A stretch of DNA of 64,000 nt, from positions 17,368,501 to 17,432,500 of the forward strand of contig OY720097.1 of NCBI GenBank assembly GCA_963082875.1, in the 5' to 3' direction. Position 1 is the first letter of the stretch. The number at the start of each line of letters is the position of its first letter. This stretch comes from Corella eumyota (Eukaryota; Chordata; Ascidiacea; Phlebobranchia; Corellidae). Shown piece after piece: positions 25,461 to 34,952 of the stretch. The position numbers and the translations under genes are program-made. The notes under the pieces were generated by a model. The model was not told the DNA's origin and did not search any database. It was given only the letters and a program-made list of their open reading frames with translations.

Positions 25461-28400
25461 AAAAAATTAAAAATTTTAAATCGAAAAATAATTGTTGTGT
25501 TAGAGCCACACAGGTCCAATTACCGTGTTTACATAATATTTTTCAAAAATATTAATATTCATAAAAGTTATGAAACTTTTATTAAAAATTTATGAAATCT
25601 CAAAACCTAAAATTTTGTATTTTATTAGACGCGCATTGGCCTAACTAACATTCAAGATAAAACATTTCGCGAAAATTTTCAGTAAAACAAAAGTTTGGGG
25701 TAATTTTTATTTTGGGTTTAATTAGGTCACGTGATATTTTTGGCCAATGATATTGCATACAAATTTTTTGAAAAAAAATTTAAAATTTTAAATCGAAAAA
25801 TAATTGTTGTGTTGGAACCGCACAGGTCCAATTACCGTGTTTACAAAATATTTTTCGAAAATGTTAATATTCATAAAATTTATGAAACTTTTATTAAAAA
25901 TTTATGAAATCTCAAAACCAAAAATTTTGTATTTTATTAGACGCGCATTGGCCTAACTAACATTCAAGATAAAACATTTCGCAAAAATTTTCAGTAAAAC
26001 AAAAGTTTGAGGTAATTTTTATTTTGGGTTTAATTAGGTCACGTGATATTTTTGGCCCATGATATTTGCATACAAATTTTTTGAAAAAAAATTTTAAATT
26101 TTAAATCGAAAAATAATTGTTGTGTTAGAACCGCACAGGTCAAATTACCGTGTTTACATAACATTTTTCAAAAATATTAATATTCATAAAAGTTATGACA
26201 CTTTTATTAAAAATTTATGAAATCTCAAAACCTAAAATTTTGTATTTTATTAGACGCGCATTGGCCTAACTAACATTCAAGATAAAACATTTCGCGAAAA
26301 TTTCAGTAAAACAAAAGTTTGAGGTAATTTTTATTTTGGGTTTAATTAGGTCACGTGATATTTTTGACCAATGATATTGCATACAAATTTTTGGAAAACA
26401 AATAAAAAATTTTAAATCGAAAAATAATTGTTGTGTTAGAACTGCACAGGTCCAATTACCGTGTTTACCAAATATTTTATGAAAATATTAATATTCATAA
26501 AAGTTATGAAACTTTTATTAAAAATTTATGAAATCTCAAAACCTAAAATTTTGTATTTTATTAGACGCGCATTGGCCTAACTAACATTCAAGATAAAACA
26601 TTTCGCGAAAATTTTTAGTAAAACAAAAGTTTGAGATAATTTTTATTTTGGGTTTAATTAGGTCACGTGATATTTTTGGCCAATGATATTGCATACAAAT
26701 TTTTTGAATAAAAATTAAAAATTTTAAATCGAAAAATAATTGTTGTGTTAGAACCGCACAGGTCCAATTACCGTGTTTACAAAATATTTTTCGAAAATAT
26801 TAATATTCATAAAAGTTATAACACTTTTATTAAAAATTTATGAAATCTCAAAACCTAAAATTTTGTATTTTATTAGATGCGCATTGGCCTAACTAACATT
26901 TAAGATAAAACATTTCGCGAAAATTTTTAGTAAAACAAAAGTTTGAGGTAATTTTTATTTTGGGTTTAATTAGGGTCACGTGATATTTTTGGCCAATGAT
27001 ATATATTGCATACAAATGTTTTGAAAAAAAATTAAAAATTTTAAATCGAAAAATAATTGTTGTGTTGGAACCGCACAGGTCCAATTACCGTGTTTACAAA
27101 ATATTTTTCGAAAATATTAATATTCATAAAAGTTATGAAACTTTTATTAAAAATTTATGAAATCTCAAAACCTAAAATTTTGTATTTTATTAGACGCGCA
27201 TTGGCCTAACTAACATTCAAGATAAAACATTTCGCAAAAATTTTCAGTAAAACAAAAGTTTGAGGTAATTTTTATTTTGGGTTTAATTAGGTCACGTGAT
27301 ATTTTTGGCCAATGATATTGCATACAAATTTTTTGAAAAAAAATTAAAAATTTTAAATCGAAAAATAATTGTTGTGTTAGAACCGCACAGGTCCAATTAC
27401 CGTGTTTACAAAATATTTTTCGAAAATATTAATATTCATAAAAGTTATAAAACTTTTATTAAAAATTTATGAAATCTCAAAACCAAAAATTTTGTATTTT
27501 ATTAGACGCGCATTGGCCTAACTAACATTCAAGATAAAACATTTCGCGAAAATTTTTAGTAAAACAAAAGTTTGAGGTAATTTTTATTTTGGGTTTAATT
27601 AGGTCACGTGATATTTTTGGCCAATGATATTGCATACAAATTTTTTGAAAAAAAATTTAAAATCGAAAAATAATTGTTGTGTTAGAACCGCACAGGTCAA
27701 ATTACCGTGTTTACATAACATTTTTCAAAAATATTAATATTCATAAAAGTTATGACACTTTTATTAAAAATTTATGAAATTTCAAAACCTAAAATTTTGT
27801 ATTTTATTAGACGCGCATTGGCCTAACTAACATTCAAGATAAAACATTTCGCAAAAATTTTCAGTAAAACAAAAGTTTGAGGTAATTTTTATTTTGGGTT
27901 TAATTAGGTCACGTGATATTTTTGGCCAATGATATTGCATACAAATTTTTTGAAAAAAAATTAAAAATTTTAAATCGAAAAATAATTGTTGTGTTAGAAC
28001 CGCACAGGTCAAATTACCGTGTTTACATAACATTTTTCAAAAATATTAATATTCATAAAAGTTATGACACTTTTATTAAAAATTTATGAAATCTCAAAAC
28101 CTAAAATTTTGTATTTTATTAGACGCGCATTGGCCTAACTAACATTCAAGATAAAACATTTCGCGAAAATTTAAGTAAAACAAAAGTTTGAGGTAATTTT
28201 TATTTTGGGTTTAATTAGGTCACGTGATATTTTTGACCAATGATATTGCATACAAATTTTTTAAAAAAAAATAAAAAATTTTAAATCGAAAAATAATTGT
28301 TGTGTTAGAACCGCACAGGTCCAATTACCGTGTTTACATAATATTTTTCAGAAATATTAATATTCATAAAAGTTATAACACTTTTATTAAAAATTTATGA

Positions 28401-29719
28401 AATCTCAAAACCTAAAATTTTGTATTTTATTAGACGCGCATTGGCCTAACTAACATTCAAGATAAAACATTTCGCGAAAATTTTTAGTAAAACAAAAGTT
28501 TGGGGTAATTTTTATTTTGGGTTTAATTAGGTCACGTGATATTTTTGGCCAATGATATTGCATACAAATTTTTTGAAAAAAAATTAAAAATTTTAAATCG
28601 AAAAATAATTGTTGTGTTAGAGCCGCACAGGTCCAATTAGCGTGTTTACATAATATTTTTCAAAAATATTAATATTCATAAAAGTTATGACATTTTTATT
28701 AAAAATTTATGAAATCTCAAAACCTAAAATTTTGTATTTTATTAGACGCGCATTGGCCTAACTAACATTTAAGATAAAACATTTCGCGAAAATTTTTAGT
28801 AAAACAAAAGTTTGAGGTAATTTTTATTTTGGGTTTAATTAGGTCACGTGATATTTTTGGCCAATGATATTGCATACAAATTTTTTGAAAAAAAATTTAA
28901 AATTTTAAATCGAAAAATAATTGTTGTGTTAGAACCGCACCGGTCCAATTACCGTGTTTACAAAATATTTTTCGAAAATATTAATATTCATAAAAGTTAT
29001 AAAACTTTTATTAAAAATTTATGAAATCTCAAAACCAAAAATTTTGTATTTTATTAGACGCGCATTGGCCTAACTAACATTCAAGATAAAACATTTCGCG
29101 AAAATTTTCAGTAAAACAAAAGTTTGAGGTAATTTTTATTTTGGGTTTAATTAGGCCACGTGATATTTTTGGCCAATGATATTGCATACAAATTTTTTGA
29201 AAAAAAATTAAAAATTTTAAATCGAAAAATAATTGTTGTGTTAGAACCGCACAGGCCCAATTACCGTGTTTACAAAATATTTTTCGAAAATATTAATATT
29301 CATAAGAGTTATGAAACTTTTATTAAAAATTTTTGAAATCTCAAAACCTAAAATTTTGTATTTTATTAGACGCGCATTGGCCTAACTAACATTCAAGATA
29401 AAACATTTCGCAAAAATTTTCAGTAAAACAAAAGTTTGAGGTAATTTTTATTTTGGGTTTAATTAGGTCACGTGATATTTTTGGCCAATGATATTGCATA
29501 CAAATTTTTTGAAAAAAAATTAAAAATTTTAAATCAAAAAATAATTGTTGTGTTAAAACCGCACAGGTCCAATTACCGTGTTTACAAAATATTTTTCAAA
29601 AATATTAATATTCATAAAAGTTATAATATTCATAAAAAGTAAACTTTTATTAAAAATTTATGAAATCTTAAAACCTAAAATTTTGTATTTTATTAGACGC
29701 GCATTGGCATAACTAACAT

Positions 29720-29737
29720 GACTTTCGGTCGAAAGTC
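29720..29737. other. Perfect 8-bp-stem palindrome at the array end
   Basis: GACTTTCG-GT-CGAAAGTC sits immediately after the last, truncated monomer. It marks the exact edge of the array. The role is unknown. Confidence 0.75.
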
Positions 29738-29904
29738 AATAGTACTAACTTTCCAGCCATGACGGTGAATGGTTAGCCTTTACATTATAGCTACTACATC
29801 ATTTTTTGAAAAAAAAACGTAAACACAAAAAAAAAATTTTATAATTAAAAATATTAAACTTAAAAAATATAATTTTAGCTTTGTTTCAATAAAATTAAAA
29901 GGCT

Positions 29905-29990
29905 AATAAAATATAATATTTTAGGTTTTGAGATTTTACAAATTTTTATTAAAAGTAATCTTTATATTTACCAATCAACGTTGATTAGTC
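29905..29990 (-). repeat. Inverted partial satellite monomer
   Basis: The reverse complement contains AAATCTCAAAACCTAAAAT flanked by CTTTTAATAAAAATTTGT and ATTTTATTAG, matching the monomer core. A GTCACGTGAC palindrome lies beside it at about 29987-29996. Orientation is opposite to the main array. Confidence 0.75.
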
Positions 29991-30064
29991 ACGTGACTTG
30001 TTAGTTCCGCTTAAATGTGCAAAAGCTTTACTAAATGTTTTTTATTTTTATTTATGTTTCGCTT

Positions 30065-30133
30065 TTGCTGGATTCAAACCTACAACTCTACGACAAGCAG
30101 ACTGTCGCCGAACAACTTACGCTACATAGGGGT
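30065..30133 (-). repeat. tRNA-like relic
   Basis: On the minus strand, an A-box-like TAGCGTAAGTTGTTCGG (30107-30124) and a B-box AGGTTTGAATCC (30070-30081) at tRNA spacing. Stem pairing is imperfect. Probably a SINE head or pseudogene. Confidence 0.5.
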
Positions 30134-30221
30134 TGTGTCGCAGGATACAATTTTGAGTGTACATTAGCTGTCGTGATGTCATTATTGAAAGTGATAAGAT
30201 TAAAATATAATTTTATTGGTA

Positions 30222-30297
30222 GTCCTGAAAGGGAATCGAACCTCAGAACTTGGAAACGAAGTCATGCCACGTCCGCACTAAGCTACCGGTGCTGTGA
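30222..30297 (-). repeat. tRNA-like relic
   Basis: On the minus strand, an A-box TAGCTTAGTGCGGA (30272-30285) and a B-box GAGGTTCGATTCCC (30231-30244). It is the best tRNA-like match of the three beside the satellite, but the acceptor ends do not pair convincingly. Confidence 0.55.
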
Positions 30298-30374
30298 GTT
30301 AAACCGCTATTTTGCGCATACATCAAACATTTGGTACAACCACAGACAAAAAAACGAGTAACTAATTAACATAC

Positions 30375-30803
30375 ACAATTTAAAAATACTGTAACTTTTG
30401 TTTTATCACAAATTTTCAGTATTTTATTTTTCTAGAATGTTAGTTGGGCAATGCAGTTCTCAAAAATTATATAAAATCGTGTTTTGAAAAATGATACATT
30501 ATCAATAAAAGTGTCATAAATTTTTTAAATATTAATTTGTTTCCAAAATATTTTAACGATGTGTTCATTTGGCTTCTGCGGTTTTAATGGTAACGCGATT
30601 TTTTGATTTAAAATTTTGAGTTTTTAAAATATTTTTTAACACAGATTGGTTTAGTCGATGACGTCACAGGGTCACGCGGGCAGGGGCTGATAAGAAAATA
30701 TTAGGTCAATTAGCAAAATAAAAAAATTATGTAACTTTTTTTTTAAGATTTCTCAATAATTTCCTTTTCTAGAATGTTAACTAGGGTAATGCGGTTTTAT
30801 TAA
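30375..30803 (-). repeat. Right flank of the satellite: inverted counterpart of 17984-18400
   Basis: Read on the minus strand it repeats the left arm's order: AAACCGCATTACCCTA, AACATTCTAGAAAAGG, AAATTATTG, AGTTACATAA, AATTGACCTAAT, CTTATCAGC, TGACGTCA (about 30658), CATTAAAACCGCAGA, then a second copy around GAACTGCATTGCCCAACTAA. Two family copies sit at about 338-base spacing, mirroring the two copies on the left. Confidence 0.8.
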
Positions 30804-31987
30804 CACTTAGTTTAAGCGTTCGGTTACAAATAAATGAATTAATAAAAATCAAAACAACTTGGCCACGTGACTTTGTTTACAGCTTAAAACAATGCTAAGC
30901 TTTTAACGGTTTTCATTTCCATATCGTGATAAATTTCAAGTTATAATCTCAACAAATGCATGTGAAAATTATAGTTTTTTTTTAATATTAAAAAAAATAT
31001 TTTTTTTTTATTGATTTTTTATTATTAATTAATTAATTAGAGGTACTTGTAAATTAAAACAACAAAAATAAATTTATTTGCCAATGTAGTGTAAATTTAT
31101 ATAAACAAAATTTATTTACCTTGATTACTTAGATTAAATGGTAAAAAATGTTTTTATTGTTGCATTTAAATACTTTAACTTACATCCTTACTAATAAAAA
31201 AAATCCACTTTAATTTTGTAATTCAATTCATATTAAATACCACATTTGTAGCACACTAAATTACCTAAATGAACTAATAGATAGAGAAAAGTGATTGGAT
31301 TGCTCAATTAGCACAATAATTTAGGAATCATAAATCACCAAGTAAAAATGTAAACAAACTTATTTTGATTTTGGATATAAAATAAACAAATCCTTTTTTG
31401 CTCTTTTAATTTTTTTGCTTTGAGTCATATTGCATTTATTGTACAACTAGAATCAAATGCAAATATTTAAAAATAAGATACTATGTAGGCCAAAGTAATA
31501 ATTTACTATCCGATAACCCCACGCTTGTAGCTAATAATATAAAACCAAATATAGGTGCTAGCTGCGACAGTTTAGGTTTGGGTTATCGTTCAAGATGGTT
31601 TCCTTAATATTCTAAAACAATAAAATTATTTTATTGTTTTATTAAATTGTAATTTGCCAAAAAGAAGATTATAGATTGGCCCAACCTTTAAAAAATTCTT
31701 TGACAACACTGTGATTTATATCAAGCTCTTATCTAATATATACGTTTTTTTTTTCTACCTATACGGATGTTATAATTTCTACCAATATATACTTGCAGTA
31801 CTTAAAGACTGCTAAATTACTTTTTGACATAAAAAAATAAATTATTTAAAAAACTCGGGGACAATCAATTATTTAATTCTCAATTTTAGTAAGTAATCCC
31901 ATATTTAAAAAAAAAAGTTTTTTTCAACCACTTATTACTTCTTGTAGGCCAAATATTTATAAATGTAGGCCTAAACGTTGCTTAAAA
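30804..31987. other. Upstream region of the CaRF-like gene
   Basis: AT-rich and gene-free. It has a TTAATTAATTAATTAG simple repeat at about 31024-31040 and a CACGTG at about 30863. An upstream untranslated exon of the downstream gene could be here but cannot be recognised. Confidence 0.4.
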
Positions 31988-33792
31988 ATGGAGCAAGTGC
32001 CATCAGTGTATAAAGTGTTAGCAATGTATGTTACCCATGCGCAAAAATCTGAAAACTACATAAAAGGTCATATTGATGGAAAAGATAAATTGGACTTGTT
32101 CTTAGCGGCGTATAATCAGTCCTCCAGGTCGAAATTTATTATTAGGTCATCTTGCAAGAAAAATAAATCAAGTTTTGAATCTGCAGGAAATAATAATAAT
32201 TGCACTCGATATGGCAGAGCAGGTAATTATGTTTGGGTAAATGAAACTATTTTTTTAAATATAAAAATTTTAAATGGGCTATATATACTGATAATTTTAA
32301 AACTTGAACCATGTATAAAAATGACTTGAAATTTCTTTTATTTTAGATCGAATTTATTGGGAATTTAACAATCGCAACTTAGTTGTACCTTTTAGTGGAA
32401 TTCCTTTCGTTTCAAATAGTTCACAAATAAAAGTTTGTGAACACGGCTCCCAATATTACAAGCTAAAGTCAGATAAAAAGCTGGTATATATGAATTGCAA
32501 AACAATTTATAATATAATCGTATTATCATAATAATGTATAAATATTTAAATATACTTACATAATAAATAATATTAATAATGCGCAAACACATCAAATATA
32601 ATAAAACATTAATTATATTTTTAATTTTATAATCTTTCAGGATGCAAATAGCAATGAACTAAACAGTAACAATATTATAAACAACGAACCCCACCTACCG
32701 AATGACAATACCTCAATTTTTCACCAAACCCCACTTATAACAAAACGTCGCCGGGTTAAACCAACAAAAAAGAGAAATTGCCCAGCTTTCATGTGCATAC
32801 GCGAGGTTGTCATGTTTCCAGAGTTTGTACTAAAACCAGAGTACTGTTTTGCTTCAAAGCACAATATGAGGAAAGAAAAAAGTGCCATTATTAATAGATT
32901 AAGAGAGGCCTGGGGCAATGGAAAATGCGCAACTCTGCATCGATTTTATGTGCAGATCCCTTTGCCAGAAGCCCATGCTAATCATCCGTTTGATAGCCAC
33001 CAAAACACTGTGAGAACTTTAAATCCTTTCATAAGGCAAAAGATTGATGAGTTATTAAGGCTTGGATTGTACGAAAAGCATCATATTCAATTAATTGTTA
33101 ACGATTTTATACGGGAAGAGTATAGAAAACATGAGATAGCTGGTTATCCACCATCAAGTTTTGGATACACAACTGAGAATGAAATAGACGACTATATTTA
33201 TTTATCCTCAATTTTGTCCCAGAAGACCGTTAACCTTCCGATCAAAGGAAAAGCAAATAATGCTGAAGAAAAATCAACAATGCAGGAAAGTATGGAAAAA
33301 AGTGTCCAGGAGCTATTGACCTTAATACAGTCCTGTAAGGATAAAAATGCCTTAAACAAAGCTAAGGGTGAAATGAAGAAAGTGATACAGTGGGTAAAAA
33401 AAAGTACAGATAATCCAACTGTAATAAAGAAATCGAGAAAACGTACCTCTGAAACAAAGAACCTCGAAATCATAAATTTTAAAAGGTTGAAAGAATTTTC
33501 ACTTGTTTCCGGCACAGATTATGAAGAGTTTAATAATCAAACTACCACCTCTAATAACCAAATGTTACTTACATCAAACAACGCACAGATGGTTAACGAT
33601 TTGGTTTATGCAACTACAAGTAGTATGCATGACAATGTAAATGATATGCCCTCGTTTAGTCGGCTTATGGAGGCCGACCCATCTTTACTACCTGGGCTTT
33701 TAGACCCCACTGGACAATTTCACACCACAAGCTCACTTTCAACACAAACTGAATTGTTATATGGTTCTGGAGGTTTAAATCAAGCTATGTAG
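31988..33792 (+). CDS. CaRF/ALS2CR8-type transcription factor
   Basis: Three exons (31988-32222, 32347-32483, 32641-33792) join into 507 residues. The N-terminal part (about 30-120) has DKLDLFLAAYNQSSRSKFII and, later, LVVPFSGIPFVS...CEHGSQYYKL. A basic stretch TKRRRVKPTKKRNCPAFM follows (about 158-175). Next comes the family core: REVVMFPEFVLKPEY, then TLHRFYVQIPLPEAHANHPF, then LRLGLYEKHHIQLIVNDFI, ending near YTTENEIDDYIYLSSIL (about 310). In vertebrates CaRF is a nuclear DNA-binding factor that activates BDNF promoter III after calcium entry. Whether this protein senses calcium is not shown by the sequence. The tail is Ser/Thr/Asn-rich, like an activation region. The first Met follows in-frame AT-rich sequence; a further 5' coding exon is possible. 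The family call rests on the order of these blocks, not on an alignment. Confidence 0.72.
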
Positions 33793-34952
33793 TTTGCTTA
33801 ATTTGTTTTAGTTTTTATATAAATTTTGATATAAATAAAAATTCCAGCATGTATTTCCTTTTTCTGCACAATCTATTATCCATAAATATTATTTGCCAAT
33901 GTTTTTCTGTCAAAGTTTCAATATCAGTGTCCCTTTTTTAGATGTACTTTTTTACTTATTACATGTGAGTGCTTTATTATTATATGTTCCACATTTTAAT
34001 ACCTGTAGTTTCAAATTATGTTCAAACACTTTGCATAAAATATATAGCACAAGTATACCAAAATTGATCTGTTAATATGTAGCAAGAGTGTTTAACAGTT
34101 AAAACTTAATTTTTATTCGAGTATTGTTGTAAACCAGTCATGGCATCGAACTATGAGTCAGACCAGGCACATCCCAAACCGCACACCCTTACCCAATAAA
34201 AATATCAAAAACCTATAGAAAAAAAAACTAAATCTTTAGAGTAGACAGATGGCAAAAACTATAATCATCTTTAAAACCTGATTTAAAAATATTTAATAAA
34301 ATACTAAGGTAAAAACAAATAAAATTTCGGATTAGTTATTGAAAGTTATGAAACTTTATTTTAACACAGAATATAAGAATTATATGATGGAACAACAAAC
34401 AAACAAACCTCTTGCATAAAAAATCGACAAAAATAAATGAGCTAAAATTAGCATTAAACATTAGTTTTCAATGTGAAAAATAAATGACATAAAAAGAACC
34501 TTTAAACTATTGTATTAATTATAAAATTGACCTAAACCTTACACATAATATTTAAAATATATTTTAACATAGTATAAAAATATAGTTGGTTTTGCTAATT
34601 TTTACAGCTAAACAAAATATAATATCAAAATTACAACTCAAAGTACACTACCTACAATTTGTACAATCCTCTTAATATTTCGATAATCACAGTAAAACTT
34701 ATATCTACATGCCTATTCTTAAGCATTTTTGAGCCATGAATTATCATAATATTAGTAAAACAAATTTTAATATACCACCAATACCAATAAAATAACCTAA
34801 ATTAAAAATCAAACCTTAAATCAATTTTTTTAAATATGTTAGTTAGTTTGATTGTACAACTGCTGATTCTAAAGAGGCAGAGGTTAAAAAAAATCAAAAT
34901 ACTACATTTTAACAACTGCAAAAATCTGCATCGCAACCTAAAGACATAAAAC
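33793..34952. other. Convergent 3' region between CaRF-like gene and FBXO8
   Basis: About 1.2 kb of AT-rich sequence with the two 3' UTRs. An AATAAA lies at about 33834, some 40 bases after the CaRF-like stop. No other gene is visible. Confidence 0.5.

Larger units (their letters stand above)
18888..29719 (+). repeat. 312-bp tandem satellite, about 35 head-to-tail copies
   Basis: A monomer of 312 bases repeats without interruption for about 10.8 kb. The anchor ACGCGCATTGGCCTAACTAA starts at 19079, 19391, 19703, 20015, 20327, 20639 and 20951, which is exactly 312 apart. Small indels shift later copies by a base or two. Fixed blocks, in order: TTGCATACAAATTTTTT, an A-rich run, TTTTAAATCGAAAAATAATT, GAACCGCACAGGTCCAATTA, AATATTAATATTCATAAAAG, CTCAAAACCTAAAATTTTGT, the anchor, AAAACATTTCGC, AAAACAAAAGTTTG, and TTTAATTAGGTCACGTGATA with GGCCAATGA. 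Neighbouring copies look above about 90% identical. Short open frames on the minus strand recur with the period and are by-products of it. No capsid, integrase, transposase or reverse transcriptase coding is visible inside. Confidence 0.97.
29738..30374. other. Right-hand spacer between array and inverted flank
   Basis: Non-coding. It contains an inverted partial monomer (29905-29990) and two minus-strand tRNA-like relics. No gene is visible. Confidence 0.5.

Noticed and set aside
21279-28033. Recurrent minus-strand open frames of about 61-68 codons inside the satellite (21279-21464, 22215-22400, 26893-27084, 27827-28033)
   Set aside because: They recur only because the DNA repeats; other monomers interrupt the same frame, and no start context, splice signal or known domain supports a protein.
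18888-29719. CRISPR-like array
   Set aside because: The 312-bp units are contiguous with no unique spacers, and the surroundings are clearly eukaryotic.
29720-29760. Helitron 3' end (hairpin followed by a CTRR-like CTAA)
   Set aside because: The hairpin and CTAA are present, but the base after CTAA is not the expected T and no Rep/helicase coding or matching 5' TC end was found.
18612-30297. Functional tRNA genes at the three tRNA-like sites
   Set aside because: A and B boxes are present, but the acceptor, D and anticodon arms do not pair properly.
30035-30361. 108-codon plus-strand open frame next to the satellite
   Set aside because: It runs through the two tRNA-like relics on the opposite strand and has no recognisable protein features.
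17984-30803. Retrovirus, LTR or Polinton-type element
   Set aside because: No polymerase, integrase, protease, capsid or reverse-transcriptase motif is visible in the block, and the repeated ends are inverted, not direct.
33198-33515. Minus-strand open frame opposite the CaRF-like gene
   Set aside because: Shadow of the confirmed coding frame on the plus strand.
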